Source of the DNA: Sycon ciliatum
Lineage: Eukaryota; Porifera; Calcarea; Leucosolenida; Sycettidae
DNA length: 64,000 bases
NCBI RefSeq assembly: GCF_964019385.1
Contig: NC_088645.1
Span: forward strand, 36,511,303-36,575,302
Direction: 5' to 3'
Part shown: positions 11,254 through 21,766 of the stretch, in pieces
Position numbering within the stretch: position 1 is the stretch's first letter
Layout: each line of letters starts with the position of its first letter
Translations under genes and position numbers: made by a program
Notes under the pieces: generated by a model
Database searches by the model: none
Seen by the model: the letters and a program-made list of their open reading frames with translations, nothing else
Told to the model about the DNA's origin: nothing

Positions 11254-12691
11254 TACTACTGCTAGAACTACCGCTAGGAATACAGTCCAGAATTCCAGCC
11301 TTCCGGAAGTCCTGCTTCACGCACGCTGCTGCATCCGCTAATTCGGACATGGCAGTGATGAGCCACCTGGCATGCCGTGGCTTGACTGTGGACGCTTTCG
11401 GATCTACCTTGACTGTGTCAAGGGACACGCCATCCTTCAGCGCTGCCTCAACCTCGGCTGCATACCAGTCGGCAGAGAGTGCCTTCATCTTGCCCTTGAA
11501 CTGGTCGTTGAAGGTGAGGTCCAGGGGCTGAAGCTCACCAGTACAGCCAGCCGGAATGAACACCTGGTGGATGTTGTGCTCCTTCAGCTTGTCCAGGACT
11601 GAAGTGCAGCGGGGGGAGGCAAATACATCAAAAATTGCCAAGGCAGGTTGCGATGCTAGTAGCTTCAGCTTCTGTCGCTGCTGTGCAGCATATGGCACCA
11701 CGACGTTATCCACAAACTGCAGCATTGTTTCCTCTGTGCTCCAGTGAGAGTGGGAGTGGGTGACATTCCAGTCATCCGGAAAATTCACCTTGGGATGACA
11801 CGCCAGAGTTTTCCCAGCATAGATGACTTGCGGAGGAAGCAACACGCCAGCAGCAGATACGCAGACGAGGATGGTGATCCCTCTTGTCGTCCTTGCCGAC
11901 AGCACTGACCTGCTTACTGCCCTGCTCAGCCAATGTCCAGGAGTTGACAGGAACCAGCTTGGTCCCTGTCTGGTCACAGTTGATGATCAGTTCTGCTGGA
12001 ATGGTGTGCTCCTGTACAACAGTCTTGATCCGCTGATGGAAATTCGATTTCTGCTCGTCGAAGTCTTCAGGGAGCTTCCTAGCAGCTTTGGTGGCCTTCC
12101 GTTTTACGAAGTGGTGACGCCTTCGGAACGAGTCAGCCTAGTCCTTGGTGATGTTGACATGTCCACCATTCTCTCTCAGAAGACTTGGTTTCTTGTGCGC
12201 AACGATTCCGCGCGCAGCTGCTACAACAATGCTCGTGCTGACACAACCACCAGCGCTAAAAAGTGCGCGGATATAGTCCGCCACTTCCGCGTCCAGGTTT
12301 CCCAATAAAATCGGACGTCCTTCATTTCCGTGAGGAAGAGCAGTCACCTGGTTCGGGTCCTTGATATCTTTTAGTGTCGCCAAGTACAACTTCTTAAAAT
12401 TACAAATTGTGCTCTCGTTGATTTTGTGGCCAGTCTCGCTCGAGAACTTGTCGACCGCCGACTTGTTACCGAACTTCGCTTCATGCCTGCCCATCTTTGC
12501 TCTCAGCTCGTCAGAATAACGATGGTACCTGGAGCGTTTCCAGGAGCTTTGGCCAGTTCCTCCATCACAGATGCATTTGCCGCCGCAGCTGCAGTTCCGC
12601 TATCGGCAACAGGGATAAAGGAAGGCGTGTTCGAAGAGGGATCATCGGAAGACTTTCTCTTCGAACTGCTGAGCCACTGGGCGATACTCAT
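11249..12691 (-). pseudogene. pogo/CENP-B-like DDE transposase (broken)
   Basis: The N-terminus begins MSIAQWLSSSKRK, then an Ala-rich linker and a region like the CENP-B/pogo helix-turn-helix (GRHEAKFGNKSAVDKF...). The catalytic domain follows, with the first Asp in IINCDQTGTK, then TLACHPKVNFP and WNVTHSHSHW, the second Asp in ALAIFDVF, and QPLDLTFN near the third acidic position. Breaks are a frameshift near 12500, a TAG at about 12135 (likely from TGG) and a one-base loss near 11893 between KDDKR and GITIL. The C-terminus is cut by the MITE at 11253. The active protein would cut and paste at TA dinucleotides; this copy cannot be functional. Confidence 0.85.
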
Positions 12692-13479
12692 GGCGATAAA
12701 ATTCAAAAGATTTCTTCGAGCAGTACTAAAATCTACGCAACAGCAATCTGGCCAAACATTCCAACAACACTCTCCACAACACTGAGACATTCTCCAGTCG
12801 ATCGTTTTATTCTCTTCTGGTTCAAGTCGCGGTACTCCAACGACAATTAGCAAGTGTTACGGTCCAAACAGCTGCGAGCTTTACTTTAGTTAAGATGTAG
12901 CCGTGCAACCATCGATCAGCGCTAGCTGTGAATGTACAGTCAGTCCATGCAGTGAGTGATACACGCGCGCGTACCATATACGTCAGTACAGATCTGTTGC
13001 AAAAAGATTAATCATCGCGTACTGCAGTGTACTGTAGTACATGCACAAAATTTCATATTCGCGTGTCAAACTTTCGCGATTCGACCCTGCTCGCGAAAGT
13101 CGCGAAAGATAATCGCTCGCGAAAGTTTGTCGTTTTAGAGTATATAATTATATACACTTCCAACCCACACTTCTTAACCCCACTAATCCCAACTCAACTA
13201 CTACTACAGGTGCAGGTGTGCACTCCAAATGATACGATTCACATGTGGCAACAGAAATCTGAGTGCGACAGAAAAGAGGGCAAACACTTCGTGTATTCAA
13301 TGCATGTAGGTAAGGCAACATGATACATTGCCTAATCGATTACCGGCACACTGCAGCTAGTCATTTTGGCAGTCAGGCGAAACAAAAATTAAATCGAGAT
13401 TCCCGGGAAGGACCCATGTGAAATTGTTGCGGCGGCCGAATTTTATTTTTTATTTCTTTTCCAATGTATGTGAATGACT

Positions 13480-13815
13480 ACAAATATTACACAGCAATGA
13501 ATCAAAAACGTCTCATTCCGCTGTAACTCCGAGTTTCGTGTCAGAACACTTCATCAGACAGCATATGACCAAGACTAACAATCGCTAGAATATATATATA
13601 CGGAGAAGGGGAGAAGGGGGCAAAAGTGATGGAGGTACATTTCAGTAGCGCGAGGAAAAGGGATGACAAAATCAGCGTGATTATAAGAGGAAAAAGATGT
13701 TGAGAGTATAGAGCATAGCCAGGGTAGAGAAACAGCGCGACTTTCTGGTAACACATCAATACAGATTTGTGCTGCATTGTTACATATCAAATTGTGACCT
13801 AGGGTGGTAAAAATG
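13480..13815 (-). repeat. Family A terminal arm (inverted), left
   Basis: About 336 bases that are the reverse complement of 15283-15619, with no obvious differences over most of the length. It contains an antisense hammerhead motif. Penelope-like elements are known to carry LTR-like terminal repeats in direct or inverted orientation. Together with the right arm this brackets the coding copy at 13813-15039. Confidence 0.9.
13520..13562 (-). ncRNA. Hammerhead ribozyme motif, family A left arm
   Basis: Minus strand: stem I GCUGU/ACAGC, core CUGAUGA, stem II GUGU/ACAC with loop UCUG, GAAA, a very short stem III (ACU/AGU with loop CGG) and predicted cleavage after GUU. One extra A lies between the CUGAUGA box and stem II, which may lower activity. 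The opposite arm has the identical motif in sense orientation. Short stem III type I hammerheads are known from Penelope-like elements. Confidence 0.75.
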
Positions 13816-15039
13816 CTATTCAGCGGCGAGAGGCAGTGGGTAAAGAAGAAGAACAGTGCGTTTGATGTGACTATGGGGTCTTTCGATGGCGCCGAGGTGT
13901 GCGAGCTGGTCGGCGCCTTTCTCCTCTCTGAGCTGAGCCAGCACATAGACCAGAGCTCAGTTGGCCTTTATCGCGATGATGGATTGGCTGTCGTACGCGA
14001 TATGTCAGGCAGTGCTGCTGATCGTCTCAGAAAGACCATAGCTACTGTATTCCAACAACATGGCTTGAAAATAACGATCGACGTGAACATGAGAGTGGTG
14101 GACTTCCTAGATGTCACACTGAATCTTGACACTGGAAAGTACAAGCCGTTCCGAAAGCCGAACAACACACCACTGTATTTAAGCACGAGGTCGAACCATC
14201 CCCCAATGATACTGAGAAACCTCCCTAAGGCGATTGAGCGGAGAGTGTCAGATATATCGGCTGATCAGCAGACGTTCGATGAGGCGGCGCCGTTGTACCA
14301 GAACGCACTGAAATCTAGTGGATTCGCTTCAACGATTGAATACCAGGAGAAGGCGACACGTGCTACAGGAAGGAACAGAAAGAACCGTCGGAGGAAAGTG
14401 ATATGGTTTAACCCGCCTTTCAGCAAGAATGTGAGCACGAATGTGGCGGCCACATTCTTGCGATTGGTGCAGAAGCACTTCCCTGCGAATTCAAAGCTGC
14501 AAAAAATATTCAACAAAAATAACGTCAAGGTTAGCTACAGTTGTATGCCCAACGTAGCCGCAGTGATTAACGGGCATAACAAGATGCTTCTTGAGCCGAA
14601 ACGCATCGAAAAACCATGCAACTGCCGAGCTCAACCGGAGTGCCCGCTGGACGGCCGATGCCAAGCGCAAGAGGTCGTTTATGAAGCGCACGTGGGGAAA
14701 GAAAACGAACAGAAGGTGTACATTGGATCAACTGAGCCACCATTTAAGAAACGACACTATAACCACAAATCGGACATGAACATCGAGTCGAGGAGGAACA
14801 ACACGGAGCTGTCCAAGCATGTATGGCGGCTAAAAGAGACGAACGCACCGGTCACCATCAAGTGGAGGATTGCTGAGCAAGCTAAAGGATACAGCAACGT
14901 AAGCAAACGGTGTAACCTATGCGTGACGGAGAAATTCCGCATCATTACCGCCGACAGGAGCACCCGCCTGAATAAGAGGAGCGAGTTAATCTCCAAATGT
15001 CGTCACGCCAACAAGTTTCAACTCAGCAGGGTAACGTGA
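13813..15039 (+). CDS. Penelope-like element family A: RT C-terminal half plus GIY-YIG endonuclease
   Basis: An open frame of about 408 codons. The first ATG lies inside the terminal arm, so it is not the native start. The copy begins in the RT palm: TMGSFDGAEVCELVGAFLL, then the catalytic GLYRDDGLAV near residue 53, VVDFLDVTLNL, and the thumb. A Cys cluster (CNCRAQPECPLDGRC, about residue 268) follows. The GIY-YIG nuclease core VYIGST...R-H-Y-N-H is near residue 302, then TELSKHVWRLK, and it ends NKRSELISKCRHANKF. The N-terminal RT fingers with the first catalytic Asp are missing, so the protein cannot polymerise, yet the frame has no stop. It is flanked by inverted arms carrying hammerheads, and a GC-rich 3' untranslated stretch follows to 15282. 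Confidence 0.88.
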   Translation: MLFSGERQWVKKKNSAFDVTMGSFDGAEVCELVGAFLLSELSQHIDQSSVGLYRDDGLAVVRDMSGSAADRLRKTIATVFQQHGLKITIDVNMRVVDFLDVTLNLDTGKYKPFRKPNNTPLYLSTRSNHPPMILRNLPKAIERRVSDISADQQTFDEAAPLYQNALKSSGFASTIEYQEKATRATGRNRKNRRRKVIWFNPPFSKNVSTNVAATFLRLVQKHFPANSKLQKIFNKNNVKVSYSCMPNVAAVINGHNKMLLEPKRIEKPCNCRAQPECPLDGRCQAQEVVYEAHVGKENEQKVYIGSTEPPFKKRHYNHKSDMNIESRRNNTELSKHVWRLKETNAPVTIKWRIAEQAKGYSNVSKRCNLCVTEKFRIITADRSTRLNKRSELISKCRHANKFQLSRVT

Positions 15040-15282
15040 TGAACAACAAAATACATGAGCCACGCCAGACTGGGGGTGGCTGTTTTGCCCGTCGGGGCCG
15101 GGGAGGTGGCGGTTGGGGCTGGGTTCCGCGGGGCGCGGGAATGGTGAGCACTCACCAGGGCTCATGGCTCACGCGCTTTTGGCGGATCTTGGCTTCTGTC
15201 GCCGGTTTTCCGATGCCTTGGCGGGTGTGGTAGTCACCCCCTTGCCTGGCGTGAGTGATTCCCACAACACAATCCCCATCAA

Positions 15283-15619
15283 CATTTTTACCACCCTAGG
15301 TCACAATTTGATATGTAACAATGCAGCACAAATCTGTATTGATGTGTTACCAGAAAGTCGCGCTGTTTCTCTACCCTGGCTATGCTCTATACTCTCAACA
15401 TCTTTTTCCTCTTATAATCACGCTGATTTTGTCATCCCTTTTCCTCGCGCTACTGAAATGTACCTCCATCACTTTTGCCCCCTTCTCCCCTTCTCCGTAT
15501 ATATATATTCTAGCGATTGTTAGTCTTGGTCATATGCTGTCTGATGAAGTGTTCTGACACGAAACTCGGAGTTACAGCGGAATGAGACGTTTTTGATTCA
15601 TTGCTGTGTAATATTTGTA
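15283..15619 (+). repeat. Family A terminal arm (inverted), right
   Basis: The inverted partner of 13480-13815. It begins ACATTTTTACCACCCTAGG and holds the sense-orientation hammerhead near its distal end. Bases 15620-15957 beyond it contain nothing recognised. Confidence 0.9.
15536..15578 (+). ncRNA. Hammerhead ribozyme motif, family A right arm
   Basis: Same elements as the left-arm motif, here in the sense of the Penelope-like ORF. Stem I is GCUGU/ACAGC, the core is CUGAUGA, stem II is GUGU/ACAC, GAAA follows, stem III is short, and predicted cleavage falls between 15573 and 15574. The extra A after CUGAUGA is present in both arms. Sense cleavage would define the 3' or unit-length end of the element RNA. 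Confidence 0.78.
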
Positions 15620-15957
15620 TTACTTGCTCTGTCCAGTGGACATTGAGCACTGTAAGCAGCCTAGGGACCTTAGATAACTGTCTATGTGAATGACTATATG
15701 TGTGCATATGCATGCCATGTTGGAACTTTTTTTTACAGCATTTTCCGGTAATTTTTATTCAATTTTCTATTGACATCATGTACGCAGTTTACCGGTTCAA
15801 TTTCTCTATAATTTCGGCCAACGATGGCCCTGATCTGTACATCAGGGAGTCGTACAAGCTCGGGTTTGTGTGACTCCACGTCACAGATCTACTCACACGA
15901 TCAGTACTGTACATTTATGAACTGGTGCATGAACCGGTGCATTCCATTTGTATCTAA

Positions 15958-16662
15958 TATTATTTATTCCCGTAGCTATGCAAAAGACGTTACTTCAGTA
16001 ACGTCTGGCGCTAGCCAGGGTCCACACAGCTTTAATTTGGTATTTGTTTGTTTGTGTGTTTGTTTGTTTGTTTGTGTCACGCCTGGCGCTATCCCGTATC
16101 TGACGGCAAAAAATCATAGGGATGTTATAAATTTTTCAATTCTCCTATTTTTTTTTCAGGCATATCCTGGGATTCGAACCCGCACTATCGCCCTACATGC
16201 ATTCCCCCATACACTTCGCATTCATACTCATTCTTCCAAGTTGCTTCACATTATGATCTTGCGTTTGAAAGCCCTATTTGAATATTGCGGGCAGCTGTAT
16301 GTGGCCAGCTGTGTTTGATGGTACGGTACGGGAGACGGTGTCGTATTACCCTCGGTCGTACCTCTCCCGTACCTATCCCTTCCGTTACATACCATCAAAG
16401 ACGGCTGGCCACAATGCATATTCAAATAGGGCTTTCAAATGCAAGATCATAATGTGAAGCAACTTGGAAGAATTAGTATGTATGCGAAGTGTATCGGGGG
16501 ATGCATGCAGGGCGCGATAGTGCTGGTTCGAATCCCAGGTTATGTCTAAAAAAAAGGAATTTTTAAAGAATTTACAACATCCCTATGCTTTTTTTTTGTC
16601 TAGGTCATCAAGGCAAAAAAGCATAGCGTAGGGCCCTGAGCTTCCAAGCTCTCTCGTTTTTT
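15958..16662. repeat. tRNA-like-box foldback element, copy 2
   Basis: About 705 bases nearly identical to 61040-61735. It starts TTATTCCCGTAGCTATGCA with the AAGACGTTAC...GTAACGTCT hairpin. Two arms (about 16095-16330 and 16340-16600) in inverted orientation each hold a GGATTCGAACC-type box. It ends with GCATAGCGTAGGGCCCTGAG and CTTCCAAGCTCTCTCG. The region between the arms carries GTACGGTACGGGAGACGG and its partial complement. No ORF. It is a non-autonomous foldback or SINE pair. Confidence 0.8.
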
Positions 16663-17149
16663 GGAAGTGAAGTGAACTTATGCAGCGAAGAGACCGTAGT
16701 TGGAGAGTCTGAAGTGAGGTACCCTGTAATGTGTGAGTGGCTGCAATGGAGTCTGCGAGTGCTTAGAAAAACATGTATGAACTGTTTAAAAAATGGCTCT
16801 GGCTCGATTTTGGGGCAGGAGGGCCCGGGAATCTCTATTTTTTTGGTCTCGCCTTACTGTAATACATGTTATTTTTACGAGCAAGTAAATCAAAATTTTA
16901 ACGGGTGCCATTTGTTCGTTATAATAAATTCTGCCGGTGCTGTATTGCCAGATACAAAAAATGTGCAGACTTGCCTCGAGACCGCAAGATCGTCAATGTA
17001 TCTTCTCGTTAACCTATGAATTCTGGGCAATCGTTAAATTTGCGACTCGTTGTTATTATTATTATTATTTGTCTCTTTCCCTCAGACTAGTGAAGATTAT
17101 TATTATTATTATTATTACAGGGTGCAACAGAGCTCTCGGCCATTGAAGA
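16663..17149. other. Non-coding stretch with an ATT microsatellite
   Basis: No gene seen. (ATT)n runs at about 17053-17116 flank a short segment, as if something had inserted into a microsatellite. Confidence 0.6.
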
Positions 17150-17901
17150 AAAAGTTGAGTCACCTCCACCATTAAACAGCGCTCATTAGCCGACTAGACC
17201 CTCCTGCACACAACCATCACCATTGCGAGGACACTTCCGTAGACCATATTGATAAAGTCCTTCAGACAGCGGTTTCGCTAATACATAGCTCCTCAGTGAA
17301 GGTAGATGTTGAATGATTAAAAACTATAGACCAAACTGTCATTGGAAGTGTCCTCGCAATGGTGATGGTTGTGTGCAGGAGGGTCTAGTCGGCTAAAGAG
17401 CGCAGTTTAACCCATTCAGCGCTACTGGGCCTTGTCTATGGTACTCTGCATATAAAATGCTAAAAACAGGGCCAATAGCAAGTTCTAAAACTCCAGGGTT
17501 CTGGCAACTGGGGTCCTCAAATATTTCGGAAATGATTGCCAAGACTATCAACCAAAGGGTGACAGAATCAATACAGTCCCAAAAAAGAATAGCGCCTCAC
17601 AATAGGGGACGCAAGTTTGCTCAAATTGCGTGAAATACGCCAAATTGCAGCTGAAAGATCGCTGAAAAGAGAAGAAAAAAAGACGCGTAGTGTTTCCAAG
17701 CGGGATTCGTGCCAACGACCTATCATACAAGAGGCAAGATCATGATCCAACTGACTAACAGTGATTTTACACACCAGACAGTGCCAGAAATCACTATATA
17801 TCCCATGACGTCTATAGACGTCATCCCGCGCATGGGGGGCATTTTCAATGACGTCTATAGACGTCATCAGCGTTCAATGGGTTAATGGTGGAGGTAACTG
17901 A
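17150..17901. repeat. Foldback element, GTCACCTCCACCATTAA ends
   Basis: The left arm (17158-17250) has GACTAGACCCTCCTGCAC and CCATCACCATTGCGAGGAC. It is mirrored by 17343-17410 plus 17882-17901. The right arm is split by the TTAA-flanked element at 17411-17881, and the intact left arm shows the empty TTAA site. No coding sequence. Confidence 0.85.
17411..17881. mobile_element. piggyBac-like MITE with TTAA target duplication
   Basis: A 471-bp element starting CCCATTCAGCGC and ending GCGTTCAATGGG, flanked on both sides by TTAA. TTAA duplication with ends beginning CCC is the hallmark of piggyBac. Two copies of the palindrome TGACGTCTATAGACGTCA lie near the right end. No transposase is encoded. 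The paralogous arm of the host foldback gives the unoccupied site. Confidence 0.85.
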
Positions 17902-17904
17902 ACA

Positions 17905-18475
17905 TTATTATTATTTCTCCTTTATTCACTTCTTTCGAAGGCGATAAGCCAGACCCACCGGGAAATATTTCCATGGGTGGGACAGCAAAAAGAAAGTGAA
18001 AAAACAAAAACAAAAATAAATAAATAAATAAAACCTAAAAACCAAAGGGACAAGAACTAGTTGAAGGAAGAGGAAGAAAGGAAAGAAACTCAATCCGAAC
18101 TCCAACATCAAAACAATAATAAAGAATTTGCAGCGACAGGCAAAATACATCAACCAATGAAGGGAGTAGTAACAAAGGAAATATCAGTCTTTATCAGTCG
18201 TTATTCAAGTCTCTTAGCTATTGAACCTGCAAACGCAGCAGAGGTGCATCTACATGTTAAGGATAGTTCTCAGTATTTTAATAGAACCTTGTATAGCCTC
18301 CTGTTGCACAATAGCCAGGTCTCCTCCCTGCACAGTCCGAAGGCATTGAGGAGTCTCCCCCACCAAGCCTCCCAGGGCACCGACAACCACAGGGACCACG
18401 TCAACCTGGTTGAGGGACCAAATCCTCGAAATCTCCCGCTTCAAATCATAATATTTCGAGCGCTTTTCAGCCATT
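17905..18475 (-). pseudogene. LINE ORF2 C-terminus and 3' tail
   Basis: The minus-strand frame 18472-18250 reads KYYDLKREISRIW, then VDVVPVVVGALGG, GGDLAIVQQEAIQGS and a final KILRTIL. This matches the terminal block of a widespread invertebrate LINE RT protein, as I recall the family (DLxxEIxxxW...VVPVVVGALG...LLGTAxILRxxL). After the stop comes a 3' region with GTGGGTCTGGCTTATCG and AAGTGAATAAAGGAG, and an (AAT)n tail. It is truncated at its 5' side, where a TTA microsatellite and the hammerhead pair begin. Confidence 0.75.
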
Positions 18476-18553
18476 TTCTTATTATTATTATTATTATTGT
18501 GGAGACGATGTGCAATAAAACGATGAAAATATGAAGAAATGGTGTAGGGAAAA

Positions 18554-18591
18554 AATTCAAACAAGTTTTCGTACAACACTCATCAGGAATC
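18554..18591 (-). ncRNA. Hammerhead ribozyme motif, third type, left
   Basis: Minus strand: stem I GAUUC/GAAUU, core CUGAUGA, stem II GUG/UAC (one G-U pair) with loop UUG, GAAA, stem III of two A-U pairs closed by a CUUG tetraloop, cleavage after GUUU. All core bases are present but stems II and III are weak. Confidence 0.6.
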
Positions 18592-18831
18592 GTTGTTGTA
18601 CTAAAGGACACTGAAACAACAATTGAACTATTATAGAAAATCTAAGTTAGAGAAATGACACTAAGAGCAACAACAGTGACATTTGATTCCTTTCTACTTT
18701 GTTCATTTCTCGCTTTGATTGTTAAAATTTACACTTGTAAATTTCACTGTTGTTGCTCTTAGTGTTATTTCTCTAACTTAGATTTTCGATAATAGTTCAA
18801 TTTTTGTTTCAGTGTCCTTTAGTACAACGAC

Positions 18832-18869
18832 GATTCCTGATGAGTGTTGTACGAAAACTTGTTTGAATT
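18832..18869 (+). ncRNA. Hammerhead ribozyme motif, third type, right
   Basis: The sense partner of the motif at 18554-18591, with stem I GAUUC/GAAUU, CUGAUGA, GAAA and predicted cleavage between 18864 and 18865. The short stems suggest that activity may need a dimeric form, as reported for short-stem III hammerheads. Confidence 0.6.
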
Positions 18870-19058
18870 TTTTCCCTACACCATTTCTTCACATTCTCAT
18901 TATTATTATTATTATTAATTAAATTTTTAATAATAACATGTATTACAGTAGCCATTTTTGGTGAATTCCTCGTTTAACGAGGAGACTGTCAAATTCAATA
19001 AAGAAAAGACGAAGTTGGGACTGAAGACGTGGCCAGGGCATGTGTGGAAAGAACGTAC

Positions 19059-19181
19059 CTGTACACAAAAATCCATCTCCAGTAAATCCAGGCTTGCAAA
19101 CACATGAGAATATCCCATTATCATTAGTACAATGAGAACCAATGCGGCACGTGAATTTCCGTTTGTCGCATTCATCAAACT
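19059..19181 (-). CDS. Exon for calcium-binding EGF-like domain (EGF 3)
   Basis: A minus-strand exon of exactly 123 bp (41 codons, phase 1 at both ends). The acceptor ends CATCCCTTTCCAG and the donor is CAG|GTACGT. It reads (E)FDEC...C...C...GIFSCVCKPGFTGDGFLC, a complete six-cysteine EGF domain with the FDEC calcium-binding start and the aromatic/glycine signature of the second half. Neighbouring minus-strand EGF exons are 2.6 kb upstream (21767) and 15 kb downstream (3860). The modules are freely spliceable in phase 1. It is probably part of an extracellular multi-EGF protein. The fold is sure; gene identity is unknown. Confidence 0.88.
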
Positions 19182-19237
19182 CTGGAAAGGGATGAACACC
19201 AAGGCATGAACAGCAACAACACACTGTGAAGACAGGG

Positions 19238-19851
<614 letters not shown>

Positions 19852-19899
19852 TCGCCGCAATATCGACCGCTTATATCGACCGCTTGTATCGACCACTTA

Positions 19900-20159
19900 G
19901 GGGCCGTCCAAGGTTACCAATAATATTTTCAAAACGAAATGTTTTCGTTTGTGAGTGGGTGGGTTTGATGGAGTTTCGTTTTGAAAATAATTATTGAATG
20001 CTGATGGAGAATGCCCAGTTACTTCTGGGTGTCGAAAATTGACATCAATATTTTATTGGAATTCGTTTTACTTGCAGAAAAGGTGGGTGGGTGGGTGGGG
20101 GCTGAAAAATACTAAAACTTTTCGTTTTGTAAAAACAATCGGTAACCCCGGACGGCCCC
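19900..20159. mobile_element. MITE with TTA target duplication (GGGGCCGTCC ends)
   Basis: A 260-bp element with ends GGGGCCGTCCAAGGTTACC and the complement of GGTAACCCCGGACGGCCCC, flanked by TTA on both sides. Inside, TTTTCAAAACGAAA and its inverse form a second hairpin. A TWA duplication suggests a PIF/Harbinger or ISL2EU-type source. Bases 20160-20463 show nothing else. Confidence 0.82.
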
Positions 20160-20463
20160 TTAGGCATTGTAATCTTTCGACTTTGGAGGGACTTAGAATT
20201 TTTCTCTCCACTTCAAAAAGAAAAATTGAAAGAAAGAAGACAAAGGAAGAGAACAAGCAGGATTCGAACTCACAACAGTATGAATCTCAAGCAACCCCTT
20301 ATACCACCCAGCCACTGTGCTGCAGATGCTGAACCCTGTTGTTCTTACAGTCTTTTACCCAAAATAGGCAACATCCTATGTACACTATAGTACAAACGCT
20401 ATACTAAAAACTTAGTAAAAAGGTTAAAATAGCTCCTAAAGGTTCAAATTTTGGGGTTATGGC

Positions 20464-20590
20464 AAAGGTATCGTGATAAATAAGATATTGACCTCGACTT
20501 CGGTCTATATGGGAAATATAGGCCGAGTAAAAGACCGAGGTCCGCCGAGACCTCGTCTTGGTCAATATCCTATACATATACTGTCCTGTT
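20464..20590. repeat. Imperfect hairpin (AT-rich, GACCTCG stems)
   Basis: AGATATTGACCTCGACTTCGG is mirrored by the complement of CGAGACCTCGTCTTGG / TCAATATCC. Similar isolated hairpins occur at 39577-39699 and 47165-47320. They may be one class of foldback MITE. Confidence 0.55.
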
Positions 20591-20740
20591 TATCATGTTC
20601 AGCATAAGCGAAGTTGTGGATCATGCTTGCATGGTTGACTCCAACGCGTACATGCAAGTAATAATAATAATAACAATAATTTGAAACTCGGATGTTGAGC
20701 TATAAAAAAATGTGGAAAGGAAGAGGACATATGGATGGAT

Positions 20741-20935
20741 GGTTAGCGCTACGGAGATGTGTTGAAGCTAGGTGTCAGGACATCGAATGTCTCAGTACTC
20801 TTGTCAGTTTTGTGCCTAGTTATTGCACTTTCTGACTGTATATAGTATCCAGTTACAGTGATGGAGAGTTACTCTTAACCCGTATCCATATGTCCTTTTC
20901 CTTTCCACAATAAAAATAATAATAATAATATTATT
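20741..20935 (+). repeat. Dispersed repeat, LINE-tail-like, copy 2
   Basis: The second copy of the 251-440 sequence, again ending in an AAT-rich tail. Confidence 0.55.
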
Positions 20936-21059
20936 TTTTTAAAGAGGCCGGAGGCGGATACAAATTTAAAACGAAGGTAAGTTATGGGTCGCAAATATCC
21001 ACGCAAACACACATCCAGTCATAATAAGGCACTTGTCATAAGTATCCAAACGTTTTCGG

Positions 21060-21676
21060 TCCCTTCTCATCAAGGATTATACAGGGAATGGCTCAAGTTG
21101 GAAAGACTAAAACTTATACTGACAACCTTGTTGTTGTGTGTATATATATATATATTTAAATAGAGAGGTAGGAGAACAAAATGTATATACACACAACAAC
21201 GAGGTTGTTAGTTTCATAATACTAAAAGCTTTTCACCCATTTTCATCAGTAGGTACATGGGAATGAGCAAGAACGAAAACGAAGCCAGAATTTATACTGG
21301 GGGTAGAGAATCAGCAAGAATATTCTTACGCGCCTCAAGTTCACACTACACTACCATAAGAATGTATGGAGGAGTGAAAAAGTGCGGGAAACAACACATG
21401 AGGGGAATGCAGTACCAGAACAAACACGTGATAGAGTTGTCAGTTCGGTTGCAGCTTAAACAGCCGTAGCACCTTGATGTGCTTCTTTTGTCGACACAGC
21501 TCTGGCCTCAAACTGCGAATGTACAGCGCCTCCAGTGTGAATCGGTGTGCGCTGTTCCGGACTGGTGTGATGACACTGAAGCTGCTGTTGCGTTCCTGCG
21601 GGATGCATCCAGGTTGCGCCTGCAAATGCTTTGTGATGGCGCTATCACTTGTTGCCACACGTTTGTCAGGCGGCTT
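21060..21676 (-). pseudogene. Penelope-like element family B, 3' fragment (B2)
   Basis: The minus-strand frame 21658-21440 encodes the distal GIY-YIG endonuclease (ITKHLQAQPGCIP, FTLEALYIRSLRPELC). It is followed toward 21120 by the standard family B 3' region and a TA run. The copy loses similarity at 21676, so only the last quarter of the endonuclease is left. An inverted piece of the terminal region (GACAACCTTGTTGTTG) lies at 21119-21165. It sits inside the intron just downstream of the EGF 2 exon. Confidence 0.85.
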
Positions 21677-21766
21677 GCATGTCCGGCCATGTCTGACCGT
21701 TTCCAGAAGTGGTAGGACATTGTTTCAGAACAATTTCGAAATCTTATGGTGGGATTAATTATTTAC

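Larger units (their letters stand above)
10700..13140 (-). mobile_element. pogo/CENP-B-like DNA transposon, decayed
   Basis: A 2.44-kb element bounded by inverted ends CTGTAAAGCGACAAACTTTC (left) and the complement of CTCTAAAACGACAAACTTTC (right), flanked by TA on both sides. Further CGCGAAAG motifs form subterminal repeats. It encodes a damaged DDE transposase on the minus strand and is interrupted by a 267-bp MITE. The left boundary falls in the terminal GTGTGTATA of a Penelope-like copy, so this insertion is younger than that copy. Confidence 0.85.
18535..18900. repeat. Inverted pair of hammerhead-bearing arms inside (ATT)n
   Basis: The left arm (18535-18685) and right arm (18735-18890) are near-perfect inverted copies separated by about 50 bases. 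TTA/ATT runs flank the pair. Each arm carries a hammerhead motif pointing outward, the same architecture as the family A Penelope-like arms but with no coding body. This looks like a non-autonomous or fully truncated relative. Confidence 0.8.

Noticed and set aside
11061-12785. Several plus-strand ORFs of over 100 codons across the pogo-like region
   Set aside because: They are antisense shadows of the minus-strand transposase; only the minus frames show family motifs.
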